In this document: piece by piece, positions 25,374-32,822 of the stretch
How positions within the stretch are numbered: position 1 is the first letter of the stretch
Layout: the number at the start of each line of letters is the position of its first letter
Assembly (NCBI GenBank): GCA_028277645.1
Contig: JANQFV010000071.1
Location: 1 to 39,071, forward strand
Reading direction: 5' to 3'
From: Phycisphaerae bacterium
Lineage (GTDB): Bacteria > Planctomycetota > Phycisphaerae > UBA1845 > Fen-1342
DNA: 39,071 bases
The notes under the pieces: model-generated
The model's database searches: none
What the model was told of the DNA's origin: nothing
What the model saw: the letters and a program-made list of their open reading frames with translations, nothing else
Made by a program: the position numbers and the translations under genes

Positions 25374-27140
25374 TCACTTCATGAGCGATGTGGACTCGAG
25401 CTCGATGCTGCGCTGCATGCCGGCACCGAAATCCACCTCGGTCGGCTTCTCGGTCACAAGATAGTCACCCATCACGAGGGCGTCGATTCCGGTCTTGAGG
25501 AACGTGTCGATCGCGTCCTGTGGCGTACATACGATCGGCTCGCCGCGGACGTTGAACGAGGTGTTGATGACGACGGGCATGCCGGTGCGTTGGGCGAAAG
25601 TCCTGATCAGGCGGTAGTAGCGGCCGTTATCGGCCTCGGTGACGGTCTGCACGCGACCGGAGCCGTCTTGGTGCGTGATCGCGGGAACGACGTTGCGCTT
25701 TTCGGGCCGGACCTGCGGGACGAGCAGCATGAAGGGGGCGTCCATCCCCTCCGGCATGTCGAACCAGCGGTGGGCTTCTTCTTTGAGGACGGCGGGGGCG
25801 AAGGGGCGGAAGGCCTCGCGGAACTTCACCTTGGCGTTAATCGTGTCCTTCATCCCCGGGTCGCGCGCATCCGCCAGCAGCGAACGCGCGCCCAGCGCGC
25901 GCGGCCCGAATTCGAGGCGGTCCTGGAACCAGCCGACGACCTGGCCGTTTTCGATCAGCTCCGCTGTACGCTGGAGCAGATCCTCTTCGCGGTCGCAGTG
26001 CGTGTAGTGGAGGTTGGCGGCGTCGAGCGCAGCCTGCATCTGCGCGTTGTCGAACGCGGGTCCCCACAAGGCGTGCGTCATGGTGAACGTGCGCGGCTGT
26101 TTGAGGACGCTGTTGGCCAGGTAGAACGCGGTGCCGAGTGCGCCGCCGGAATCGCCCGCGGCGGGCTGGATGAAGATGTTGTCGAAGCCCGCCTCGCGGA
26201 AGATGCGCCAATTGGCGACGCTGTTGAGCCCCACGCCGCCGCCGATGCAGAGGTTCGTCTGGCCGGTGGTCTTCTGCACGTGCGTGGCCATCTTGACCAT
26301 GATCTCTTCGACGATCTTCTGGCCGGAATGGGCAATGTCCTGGTGGAACTCTTCGAGCTCGGACTCGGACGGACGTGTGGGGCGGCCGAAGAGCTGCTCC
26401 CACCGCCGATTGATCATGCGCGTGGTCGAGTGCGTGTGGCTGAAGTACTTCATGTTCAGCCGGAAGCTGCCGTCTTCGCGGATATCGACGACCTCGCGGA
26501 ACTGGTCGACGAACCGCGGCTTGCCGTACGGCGCGAGGCCCATGACCTTCCACTCGGCGTCATTCACGCGGAAGCCGAGGTAGGCGGTGATGGCGCTGAA
26601 CAACAGGCCGACCGAGTGCGGGAAGCGGATCTCCTTTTCGAAGTGGATCTCGCTGCCGCGGCCCGTGCCCCAGGCGGTGGTGGTCCATTCGCCCACGCCG
26701 TCGGCGGTGATGATCGCCGCCTCTTCGAAGGGCGAGACGAGGAACGCGCTGGCGGCGTGCGAGAGGTGGTGCTGGCAGTAGTGGATGTCCCGGTCGGTGC
26801 CCAGCTCGGTCTGGATGATGTCGCCGATGCGGAGTTTTTGGAGCAGCCAGATCGGCAGGCTGCGGAGCCAGTTGGTGTAGGTCAGCGGCCAGCGGGCGAG
26901 GATCGTCTCGAGGATGCGGTTGAACTTGACCAGCGGCTTTTCATAGAAGCCGATGTAGTCGACGTCGTCGATCGTGATGCCGGCTTCGGACAGGCAGTAG
27001 TCGATCGCTTCGCGGGGGAACTCGCTGTAGTGCTTCTGGCGGTTGAAGCGCTCCTCCTCGGCGGCGGCGATGAGCTGGCCGTCGCGGACGAGGGCCGCTG
27101 CCGCGTCGTGGTAATAACAGGAGATGCCGAGCACGTACAT
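25374..27140 (-). CDS. carbamoyltransferase (NodU/CmcH/TobZ family)
   Basis: The product has 588 residues. Enzymes of this family make carbamoyl-adenylate from carbamoyl phosphate and ATP, then transfer the carbamoyl group to a hydroxyl of a sugar, antibiotic or nodulation factor. The N-terminal Kae1-like ASKHA domain starts MYVLGISCYYHDAAAALV, has EEERFNRQKHYSEFP, the metal-binding HHLSHAASAF and ADGVGEWTT. GGGVGLNSVANWRI and FIQPAAGDSGGALGTA form the nucleotide-binding part. The C-terminal carbamoyltransferase domain has EFGPRALGARSLLADAR, KFREAFRPFAPAVL, VINTSFNVRGEPIV and TFLKTGIDALVMGDYLV. The acceptor is unknown; the small membrane proteins on both sides suggest a lipid-linked or surface glycan. 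GGA lies 8 bases before the ATG. Confidence 0.93.
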   Translation of the reverse strand: MYVLGISCYYHDAAAALVRDGQLIAAAEEERFNRQKHYSEFPREAIDYCLSEAGITIDDVDYIGFYEKPLVKFNRILETILARWPLTYTNWLRSLPIWLLQKLRIGDIIQTELGTDRDIHYCQHHLSHAASAFLVSPFEEAAIITADGVGEWTTTAWGTGRGSEIHFEKEIRFPHSVGLLFSAITAYLGFRVNDAEWKVMGLAPYGKPRFVDQFREVVDIREDGSFRLNMKYFSHTHSTTRMINRRWEQLFGRPTRPSESELEEFHQDIAHSGQKIVEEIMVKMATHVQKTTGQTNLCIGGGVGLNSVANWRIFREAGFDNIFIQPAAGDSGGALGTAFYLANSVLKQPRTFTMTHALWGPAFDNAQMQAALDAANLHYTHCDREEDLLQRTAELIENGQVVGWFQDRLEFGPRALGARSLLADARDPGMKDTINAKVKFREAFRPFAPAVLKEEAHRWFDMPEGMDAPFMLLVPQVRPEKRNVVPAITHQDGSGRVQTVTEADNGRYYRLIRTFAQRTGMPVVINTSFNVRGEPIVCTPQDAIDTFLKTGIDALVMGDYLVTEKPTEVDFGAGMQRSIELESTSLMK

Positions 27141-27160
27141 CGTGGTTCCAGCGTCGGGAT

Positions 27161-27586
27161 TCAGAAGGGTCGCGCGGTGCGGTCGAGGGTGGCGTCGTGG
27201 TGTTTGTGGTCTTCCCAGTAGGACTCGCCGGGCGGTTTGAGCCGCAGGCGCAGCGGGTCGGCGAAGCGGATGAGCGAAAAGATCGGCAGCAGCAGGACGA
27301 ACAGCACGGTGAGCAGGACGGGCGTGACGACGCGGCCCATCCAGCTCGCGCCGGTCATCCAGCCGACGTAGACGGGCACGCTGATCGCCCGCGGCCCGAG
27401 CGCGATCAGCGCCAGCAGCACGCCGACGGCGGCGAGTGCGAGCGCGACGCGCTGCCGGCCGGTGCCGACCCAGGCGGAGCCGTCAAAGAGCCAGAGCACC
27501 ACGGCCAGCACGGCAAAGCCGCCGAGCATGGCGAGCGCAAAGCCGCGCAAATCCCGCGGCGTCGGGTTATGGTTGACGGTCAGCAT
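27161..27586 (-). CDS. SxtJ-type membrane protein
   Basis: The product has 141 residues from the ATG at 27586. It starts MLTVNHNPTPRDLRGFALAM, a short polar arm in which N-P-T/S-x-R-x-L-R-x-F is the recurrent SxtJ pattern. Three to four hydrophobic helices follow (about 15-35, 47-67, 71-80 and 86-107). The C-terminal arm holds DPLRLRLKPPGESYWEDHK, matching the 'DPLxxxxxxxxxSYWxxR' tail I recall for the family. SxtJ was named from the saxitoxin gene set but the family is widespread next to carbamoyltransferases and has no known activity. Its stop is 20 bases before the carbamoyltransferase ATG. Confidence 0.82.
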   Translation of the reverse strand: MLTVNHNPTPRDLRGFALAMLGGFAVLAVVLWLFDGSAWVGTGRQRVALALAAVGVLLALIALGPRAISVPVYVGWMTGASWMGRVVTPVLLTVLFVLLLPIFSLIRFADPLRLRLKPPGESYWEDHKHHDATLDRTARPF

Positions 27587-27602
27587 CAAATTAGCGGCGG
27601 GC

Positions 27603-27695
27603 TCAGATGCCCAGCAGGTTGCCGATGAAGACGAAGAAGAAGTTCCAGAAGAACAGCGAAAACGCTTCGGCGAAGGCAGCGACGATTCCGATCAT
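27603..27695 (-). CDS. 30-residue aromatic membrane peptide, first gene of the carbamoyltransferase operon
   Basis: The peptide is MIGIVAAFAEAFSLFFWNFF followed by FVFIGNLLGI. It is preceded at 5 bases by a full Shine-Dalgarno sequence GAGGAGG (27701-27707), the best in this operon, and stops 16 bases before the SxtJ-type ATG. It is almost all hydrophobic, with nine Phe, one Trp, one Asn near the middle and one Glu near the start, so a single transmembrane helix is expected. The size is below most gene-calling limits. The strong ribosome site, the tight spacing and the clean codon usage support it as real. The function is unknown; it may be a subunit or stabiliser of the membrane complex. Confidence 0.75.
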   Translation of the reverse strand: MIGIVAAFAEAFSLFFWNFFFVFIGNLLGI

Positions 27696-27900
27696 GATGG
27701 CCTCCTCGTTCTACGAGACCGTTGATTCTACTGGAGATGAGATCGGTTGCTTGAGGGGGTGGAGCGGATGAGACTGTGGGTTGTGATGGGTACGCGAGCT
27801 TGGGCGGCAACGTGGTACCAGCGAAGCTCGATGGCGCCGCCCGCTGCACCTCGCATGTAAGTATTGCTGAGCAAACGAGTTGAGCGTCTGTCCTATCGAC
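27696..27900. other. intergenic region upstream of the carbamoyltransferase operon
   Basis: About 205 bases separate the small-peptide gene from the stop of the next leftward gene and should hold the operon promoter. I saw no convincing gene or structured element in it. Confidence 0.4.
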
Positions 27901-28272
27901 CTAGTCGCGAATACCCAATCGATATGCACACTCTGGGCAGAAGGCCAGCGACTTCAAGCGCCGACCAGTGCAGTCTGCCCACATGCACTCCTCGTCAGTG
28001 ACGCCGCCTCGAAAGTGGACCAGTGCTTCGATCCGGCGCGATTGATCGTCGGAGTCTTCCCATCCGACAGGGGAGTCGATCTTCACTGCCAGATTCACTT
28101 GCAGCCTGTCCCAATGATCGACCTGCCAATGCTGACCGCACTGCGAACATCGCCGGAGAGTGACCCAGCGATCGTGAGTGCCGGCTACCACGCTCATCTC
28201 GCGAAAGTAAGCGACGGCGTCGCCTCCCTTAACGAAGCGGTCGAGTTCTGAACATGTGCAGGATAGTGCCAC
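27901..28272 (-). CDS. small cysteine-rich (zinc-binding) protein, function unknown
   Basis: The product has 123 residues from a GTG. It has four Cys pairs or near-pairs: CTC near the start, CSQCGQHW, CMWADC and CPEC near the C-terminus, so it probably binds one or two zinc ions. KGGDAVAYFREM, TLRRCSQCG and VDHWDRLQ, together with the Cys order, match a family of small hypothetical proteins I have seen scattered in planctomycetes and other bacteria, some of them in the size range of immunity proteins. No ribosome site is clear and base composition is a little lower in GC than the flanks. It follows the hydroxylase gene by 60 bases in the same direction. Confidence 0.65.
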   Translation of the reverse strand: MALSCTCSELDRFVKGGDAVAYFREMSVVAGTHDRWVTLRRCSQCGQHWQVDHWDRLQVNLAVKIDSPVGWEDSDDQSRRIEALVHFRGGVTDEECMWADCTGRRLKSLAFCPECAYRLGIRD

Positions 28273-28332
28273 TGTTTGTCACGCACCGATTGCTCGCACC
28301 CCGTCTGATTGCAGGCCGCCCCGCTAGACGTG

Positions 28333-29247
28333 TCACCCATCCAACTTCGCGTGCAGGAACGACTCGAGGTCTTTTTCGTCCACCAGGGGTTCGCCGGGGC
28401 TTACGTTGTTCAGCTTGCCGGCATGCATCCATTTTTCGAGCTCGTCGACTTGGGCGTAGAGGTGCTCGAACGAGTCGACCACGAACAGCAGCGGCTGGTA
28501 GTGGTCGATCTCGAAGTACTGGTTGACCACCCATTCCATCTGGAACGGGAAGCGCTGCACCTCGGGCGCGTCGAGCGCGTGCGCCAGCTCGCCGTAGGAG
28601 CTGAGCAGGCCGCTGCCGTAGACGCGCAGGCCGGCGGCGGTGTTCATCAGGCCGAACTCGACCGTGAACCAGAAGAAGCGGGCCATCGCCTTGATGTTGC
28701 TCTCCACGATACGCACCCGCTCGTGCTCGTCGGCGATGTCCCGGCACCGCTCGGCGGCGGCTCGGGCAACCTCGCCGAAGCGGACCAGCACGTCGGCGAA
28801 GACGCGATCGGTGTGCATCGGCACGTGGCCGGCGACGTCGTGAAACACGTCCGGCTCGGGCAGGTAGTCGAGCTTCTGACCCTCACGGATGGTGATCGTG
28901 GTCGGAAACGCGCGCTGGCGGATGCAGTCGAAAAAGAGATACGCCGGTACGTAACCGCTGACGGCCTTGGCGGTGAAGCCGGACAGCGGGCTGAGGAACT
29001 TGTTGATGTCCTCGAGCCGCGGGACGTTGTGCGGGTCGAGCGCGAGGTTCTGCACGCCCTCCATGAACTTCGGATGGGCATACTTCTCCCAGCGCGGCAG
29101 GATGCGGGCGTAGAGCTGCCGCCAGGTCTCCTGGTTTTCGTTGCTGTATAGGTCGTACGGCTGTTCGATGAAGAGCTCGCCGCGCTCGACGGCCTGCTCG
29201 ATGAACGGCGCTTTGGTCGTGGTCAATCCCGCGATGGCAGTGGTCAT
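28333..29247 (-). CDS. phhA: phenylalanine 4-monooxygenase
   Basis: The product has 304 residues, the bacterial size without the regulatory ACT domain of animal enzymes. It hydroxylates phenylalanine to tyrosine with tetrahydropterin and O2. The iron ligands of the aromatic amino acid hydroxylase family are present: His136 and His141 in DVFHDVAGHVPMH, and Glu197 in FWFTVEFGL. The preceding FFDCIRQRAFPTTITIR and the later YGSGLLSSYGEL are family blocks. AAGGAG lies 7 bases upstream of the ATG at 29247. A dispersed 93-bp repeat lies in the space to the upstream pyrB gene, so a separate promoter is likely. Confidence 0.95.
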   Translation of the reverse strand: MTTAIAGLTTTKAPFIEQAVERGELFIEQPYDLYSNENQETWRQLYARILPRWEKYAHPKFMEGVQNLALDPHNVPRLEDINKFLSPLSGFTAKAVSGYVPAYLFFDCIRQRAFPTTITIREGQKLDYLPEPDVFHDVAGHVPMHTDRVFADVLVRFGEVARAAAERCRDIADEHERVRIVESNIKAMARFFWFTVEFGLMNTAAGLRVYGSGLLSSYGELAHALDAPEVQRFPFQMEWVVNQYFEIDHYQPLLFVVDSFEHLYAQVDELEKWMHAGKLNNVSPGEPLVDEKDLESFLHAKLDG

Positions 29248-29291
29248 GGCCCGTCTCCTTCGATCTGCATGGGAATTGTAGCGTGGGATGT

Positions 29292-29384
29292 GTCATTCCG
29301 ACGAGCCGCGGTGTGAGGAATCCGACCGCAATGCGAATACAACTGCGCGGTCGCGGCTAGATTCCTCGCTTTGCTCGGAATGAC
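29292..29384. repeat. 93-bp dispersed element with GTCATTCCGA/TCGGAATGAC ends, copy 1
   Basis: Perfect 10-base terminal inverted repeats (GTCATTCCGA and TCGGAATGAC) enclose inner inverted motifs GAGGAATC and GATTCCTC. The second copy (36920-37012) has exactly the same length and the same ends, with a different centre. The unit looks like a miniature palindromic repeat (REP/MITE-like) and can fold into a long hairpin. Confidence 0.8.
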
Positions 29385-29400
29385 AGTGGGGGTTTCGAAT

Positions 29401-29442
29401 GCTCGACCCTCCCCCGACCCCTCCCTGCCAGGGAGGGGTGGT
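29401..29442. repeat. GC-rich hairpin repeat after the pyrB stop
   Basis: GCTCGACCCTCCCCCGACCCC leads into a near-perfect stem (ACCCCTCCCTG, 29417-29427, against CAGGGAGGGGT, 29429-29439). Read in the direction of pyrB it begins 1-2 bases after the stop codon, so it could act as its 3' end. Together with the 93-bp unit beside it, it forms a composite repeated at 36851-37012. Confidence 0.75.
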
Positions 29443-29443
29443 T

Positions 29444-30400
29444 CTACTCCTCGCCGGCGGCGGCTTGCTGGCAGAGGAAGAGCACCGCCATGCGCACGGC
29501 GAGGCCGTTGGTGACCTGGCGTAGGATGCTCGAGTGCGGTCCGTCGGCGACGTCCGCCGCGAGCTCGAGGCCGCGGTTCACCGGGCCGGGGTGCATGATG
29601 AGCACGTCGTCGCGGCAACTGCGCAGTCGCTCGTGGTTCATCCCGAAGAAGCGGACGTACTCGCGGGCCGAGGGGAAGCCGCTGGACGTCATGCGCTCTT
29701 TCTGGATGCGCAACATGCTGATGACGTCCATCTCGGGCAGGATCGACTCGAAGTCGTGTGTGACCCGAGCGCCCATCGTCTCGAAGCTCTTGAGCACCAG
29801 CGTCGGTGGGCCGACGAGCGTTACCTGCGCCCCCAGCTTCAGCAGGCCACAGATGTCCGAGCGCGCCACGCGCGAGTGCGCGATGTCGCCGACGATCGCG
29901 ACGTTGAGCCCTTCGATCCTGCCCTTGCGCTCACGGATCGTGAACAGGTCGAGCAGGGCCTGCGTCGGGTGGGCGTGCTGGCCGTCGCCGGCGTTGACGA
30001 CGCAGCAGTCCACGGCCTGCGACAGGTGCATCGCAGCGCCCGCCGCCGGGTGGCGGACCACCATGATGTCGACGCCCATGGCCTCGATGTTGCGGGCGGT
30101 GTCGATGAGCGTCTCGCCCTTCTGCGTGGACGACATCTTCTCGGCGAAGTAGATCACGTCGGCGGACAGGCGCTGCGCCGCGAGCTCAAAGCTCATCCGT
30201 GTGCGTGTGCTGTCCTCGAAGAACATGTTGACCACGACGCGGCCGCGCAGAGCAGGCACCTTCTTGACGCTACGGGTGGAAACTTCCTTGAACCCCTCCG
30301 CGGTGTCGAGCACGTGGTAGATTTCTTCGCGGCTGAGGTCCGCGAGCCCCAACAGGTGTTTCTGCGTCCAGACCGGCTTATCCGTCGCCGCTGCTGTCAT
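29444..30400 (-). CDS. pyrB: aspartate carbamoyltransferase, catalytic subunit
   Basis: The product has 318 residues and carries out the first committed step of pyrimidine synthesis, from carbamoyl phosphate and aspartate to carbamoyl aspartate. The carbamoyl phosphate site FEDSTRTRMSFELA (Ser64 to Arg68), VVRHPAAGAAMHLSQ, NAGDGQHAHPTQALLDLFTI, the AspA loop with MLRIQKER and the closing HPGPVNRGLELAADVADG are all intact. No regulatory pyrI or dihydroorotase gene follows. The start overlaps the end of pyrR by 23 bases, so the two are co-transcribed and probably coupled. Confidence 0.96.
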   Translation of the reverse strand: MTAAATDKPVWTQKHLLGLADLSREEIYHVLDTAEGFKEVSTRSVKKVPALRGRVVVNMFFEDSTRTRMSFELAAQRLSADVIYFAEKMSSTQKGETLIDTARNIEAMGVDIMVVRHPAAGAAMHLSQAVDCCVVNAGDGQHAHPTQALLDLFTIRERKGRIEGLNVAIVGDIAHSRVARSDICGLLKLGAQVTLVGPPTLVLKSFETMGARVTHDFESILPEMDVISMLRIQKERMTSSGFPSAREYVRFFGMNHERLRSCRDDVLIMHPGPVNRGLELAADVADGPHSSILRQVTNGLAVRMAVLFLCQQAAAGEE

Positions 30401-30917
30401 ACAGCTCGACCTCGTCCACCCCGTCGACCTCTTTGAGCTTCACTTTTACGATGTGGTGCGCCCCCGTGTCGGCATGCAGGCCGACGAAGTCTGCCTGGAT
30501 TGGCAGCTCGCGCCAACCGCGATCGACCAGCGCTGCCAAGCGAATCGCCTTGGGCCGACCGAGATCGATGACGGCGTCGAGCGCCGCGCGTACCGAGCGA
30601 CCCGTGTAGAGCACGTCGTCGACCAGCACCAGCCAGGTGTTAGATACGTCGAACTCGATTTCCGTCCCGCGCAGCACCGCGTTCGGACCGATCGTCGTCA
30701 GATCGTCGCGATACAGCGTGATGTCCAGAACGCCATAGTGGTCCGGACCGCGCCCCGCAGACTTCATCAGCTCGACCAAGCGACGGGCGATGGTCTCGCC
30801 GCGGGTGCGGATTCCGACGACGGCCAGCGGGACATCCTCGGGGGCGGCCGCGGTGATGGTGCGGGCGAGCTGCCGGAGCGTCTCGTGCAGTTCCGCTTCG
30901 TCAAGTAGCAGTGACAT
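30378..30917 (-). CDS. pyrR: pyrimidine operon attenuation protein/uracil phosphoribosyltransferase
   Basis: The product has 179 residues from the ATG at 30917; the frame continues upstream to 30986 but that part has no support. PyrR binds UMP and pyr mRNA to control transcription and often has uracil phosphoribosyltransferase activity. The PRPP-binding loop VLVDDVLYTGRSVRAALDA is canonical, and GIRTRGETIARRL and LYRDDL are family blocks. It sits directly before pyrB with a 23-base overlap. I found no copy of the PyrR-binding RNA consensus in the leader visible here, so whether it regulates this operon or another cannot be told. Confidence 0.92.
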   Translation of the reverse strand: MSLLLDEAELHETLRQLARTITAAAPEDVPLAVVGIRTRGETIARRLVELMKSAGRGPDHYGVLDITLYRDDLTTIGPNAVLRGTEIEFDVSNTWLVLVDDVLYTGRSVRAALDAVIDLGRPKAIRLAALVDRGWRELPIQADFVGLHADTGAHHIVKVKLKEVDGVDEVELYDSSGDG

Positions 30918-30981
30918 GGCCGATAGCGTACCGGCCCCATCGGTCCGAAAAAAGAGCATCGCTCGCCTGCGGGGGTCCCAT

Positions 30982-31010
30982 TTCACCTGGCGCCGCTGAG
31001 TCGCTATAGT
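30982..31010 (+). promoter_or_regulatory. putative sigma-70-type promoter for the ATP sulfurylase gene
   Basis: TTCACC (30982-30987) and TATAGT (31005-31010) are 17 bases apart and lie about 100 bases before the ATG at 31111, in the divergent space shared with pyrR. The -10 is good; the -35 agrees at four of six positions. Confidence 0.4.
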
Positions 31011-31110
31011 GGGCGTTTTGCCAAAATCCCCTGGGACGTGCCGCGCACCTGCCGGAGCCGACGTTGCTCAGCCGGCGGTCGGCCGCCCCGCAGACAAGCC
31101 GGAGTGCCGC

Positions 31111-32274
31111 ATGAGCCATCACGGTCTGATCCCGCCGCACGGCGGAACGCTCGTCAACCTGGTCGTCGACGAAACCCGCGCCGCCGAACTGAAGCAGCAG
31201 GCGCCGCAGATGCCGCAGATCGTGCTGGGCGACCGCGAGCAGTGCGACCTGGAAATGCTGGCGATCGGTGCGTTCAGTCCGCTCACGAGCTTTGTGGGCG
31301 AAAAGGACTTCCACAGCATCTGCGACGAGATCAAGCTCACCAAAGGTCTCCCGTGGCCGGCGCCCATCACCTGCACGGTCAGTACAGCGGTCGCCGACAC
31401 CATCGACATCGGACAGCCGGTGGCGCTGAACGACGATCAGAATCGCCTGCTGGCAGTGCTGACCGTGTCGGAGAAGTACGCGCACGACAAGCAGAAGGAA
31501 GCCGAGTCGGTCTTCCGCACAACCGAAGACGCGCACCCCGGTGTGGCGGTGACCATGCAGCAGGGCGACGTGTGTCTTTCCGGTAAGCTCGAAGTGATCA
31601 CAGCACGTCACGATCCGCAGTTCCCCAAGCATCGCCTGACTCCGGCGCAGACGCGGGCTGCGTTCGATGAAAAGGGCTGGGAGACCGTCGTCGCGTTCCA
31701 GACGCGCAATCCGATCCACCGTGCGCACGAGTACATCACCAAGTGTGCCCTGGAGATCTGTGACGGTCTGTTGATTCACCCGCTGGTGGGGCAGACACAG
31801 AAGGGCGACATTCCGGCGGATGTGCGGATGCAGTGTTACGAGGTGCTGATCCGCGATTATTACAGCGAGAAGAACACGTTCCTGTCGGTGTTGCCGGCGG
31901 CGATGCGATATGCCGGTCCGCGTGAGGCGATCCTGCACGCGATCATCCGCAAGAACTACGGCTGCACGCACTTCATCGTCGGTCGCGACCACGCCGGCGT
32001 GGGCAAGTACTACGGCACCTACGACGCACAGCGCATCTTCGACGATCTCGATCCCATCGCGTTGGGCATTACGCCGCTGAAGTTCGAGCACTCGTTCTGG
32101 TGCAAGAAGTCCGGCGCGATGGCCAGCGACAAGACGACCAACAGCACGCCCGAAGACCGCGTGTTCCTCTCGGGCACGAAGGTGCGCGAAATGCTGGCGG
32201 CCGGCGAGCGCCCGCCGGTGGAGTTCACCCGCCCGGAGATCGCCGACATTCTGATCAAGGCGATGCAGGGTTGA
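31111..32274 (+). CDS. sat: ATP sulfurylase (sulfate adenylyltransferase)
   Basis: The product has 387 residues and is the homo-oligomeric Sat/MET3 type rather than CysDN. It makes adenosine 5'-phosphosulfate from ATP and sulfate (or the reverse in sulfur oxidation). Key motifs are FQTRNPIHRAHEY (the Q-x-R-N-P-x-H-x-x-H nucleotide site), FIVGRDHAGVGKYY, and FLSGTKVREML near the C-terminus. There is no C-terminal APS kinase domain. GGAG lies 6 bases before the ATG at 31111; the frame upstream of it is not protein-like. Two cysteines (FWCKKSGAMAS) lie where thermophilic and bacterial Sat enzymes sometimes bind zinc, but the full set is not evident. Confidence 0.95.
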   Translation: MSHHGLIPPHGGTLVNLVVDETRAAELKQQAPQMPQIVLGDREQCDLEMLAIGAFSPLTSFVGEKDFHSICDEIKLTKGLPWPAPITCTVSTAVADTIDIGQPVALNDDQNRLLAVLTVSEKYAHDKQKEAESVFRTTEDAHPGVAVTMQQGDVCLSGKLEVITARHDPQFPKHRLTPAQTRAAFDEKGWETVVAFQTRNPIHRAHEYITKCALEICDGLLIHPLVGQTQKGDIPADVRMQCYEVLIRDYYSEKNTFLSVLPAAMRYAGPREAILHAIIRKNYGCTHFIVGRDHAGVGKYYGTYDAQRIFDDLDPIALGITPLKFEHSFWCKKSGAMASDKTTNSTPEDRVFLSGTKVREMLAAGERPPVEFTRPEIADILIKAMQG

Positions 32275-32296
32275 CATCGACGTCGAGGTCTAGGCG

Positions 32297-32818
32297 ATGA
32301 GCGATGGGCAGCAGTTGCGTGCTCGTATGCGACAGCAGAATCCGTCAGTTCAGGATTTTGAGATCGCAGCTGCCAACCGCCTCGATGACGCGCTGGCGTT
32401 GTTGTTGGGTCGCCGACTATTCGGAGCTGTTTACCTACTCGGCTACGTCGCGGAGATGTACCTGAAGATTGCCGTCTATCGACGACTTGGCGCGCGTCCC
32501 ACGGGACAGGCTGCAGCGTTCTTTCGTCACGCGCGACAGCGCGCTCGGGAGCTTGGGCTTTGGCAGCACCAGGATCAGTGGGCATCCGGCCATGGTCTCA
32601 TGTTCTGGGCGCGATTGCTGTGGTCGCTGCCGAATGCGGAGGGCCATACGCTGGCCTCATCGGAGTGTCGCGCGCTTTATCGGCATGTTCGGCGGATCGA
32701 GGATCGTTGGGCAGTCGAAATGCGCTACCTAACCGATGCTGGTAATTGGCCGGACGCCGAGAGAGTTCTGGCGAGCGTAGAATGGATCAGGCGAAACCGG
32801 CTGGCGTTGTGGAGGTGA
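32297..32818 (+). CDS. HEPN-like protein, candidate toxin of a two-gene cassette
   Basis: The product has 173 residues, mostly helical. DALALLLGRRLFGAVYLLGYVAEMYLKIAVYRRLGARP is the pattern of a HEPN domain helix pair (compare 'R...A.Y.AGY.AE..LK'). RALYRH further on fits an R-x4-H RNase motif, but its position in the fold is uncertain. The gene starts 22 bases after the sat stop; a weak GAGG is present. A small gene follows 4 bases later. HEPN proteins are often RNases of toxin-antitoxin or defence systems, usually beside a nucleotidyltransferase (MNT) antitoxin. Here the partner is not MNT-like. The assignment is by pattern only. Confidence 0.55.
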   Translation: MSDGQQLRARMRQQNPSVQDFEIAAANRLDDALALLLGRRLFGAVYLLGYVAEMYLKIAVYRRLGARPTGQAAAFFRHARQRARELGLWQHQDQWASGHGLMFWARLLWSLPNAEGHTLASSECRALYRHVRRIEDRWAVEMRYLTDAGNWPDAERVLASVEWIRRNRLALWR

Positions 32819-32822
32819 CCAA

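Noticed and set aside
25371..27221. 616-codon rightward open frame antisense to the carbamoyltransferase
   Set aside because: It mirrors the GC bias of the true gene on the other strand, shows no family motif, and the leftward protein is a full-length, well-known enzyme.
27711..27929. 72-codon leftward frame before the carbamoyltransferase operon
   Set aside because: No ribosome site, low-complexity His/Pro/Ser composition, overlaps another gene's end.
29401..29442. GC hairpin after pyrB as a classical intrinsic terminator
   Set aside because: The stem is strong but no T-run follows in the direction of pyrB, so I list it as a repeat only.
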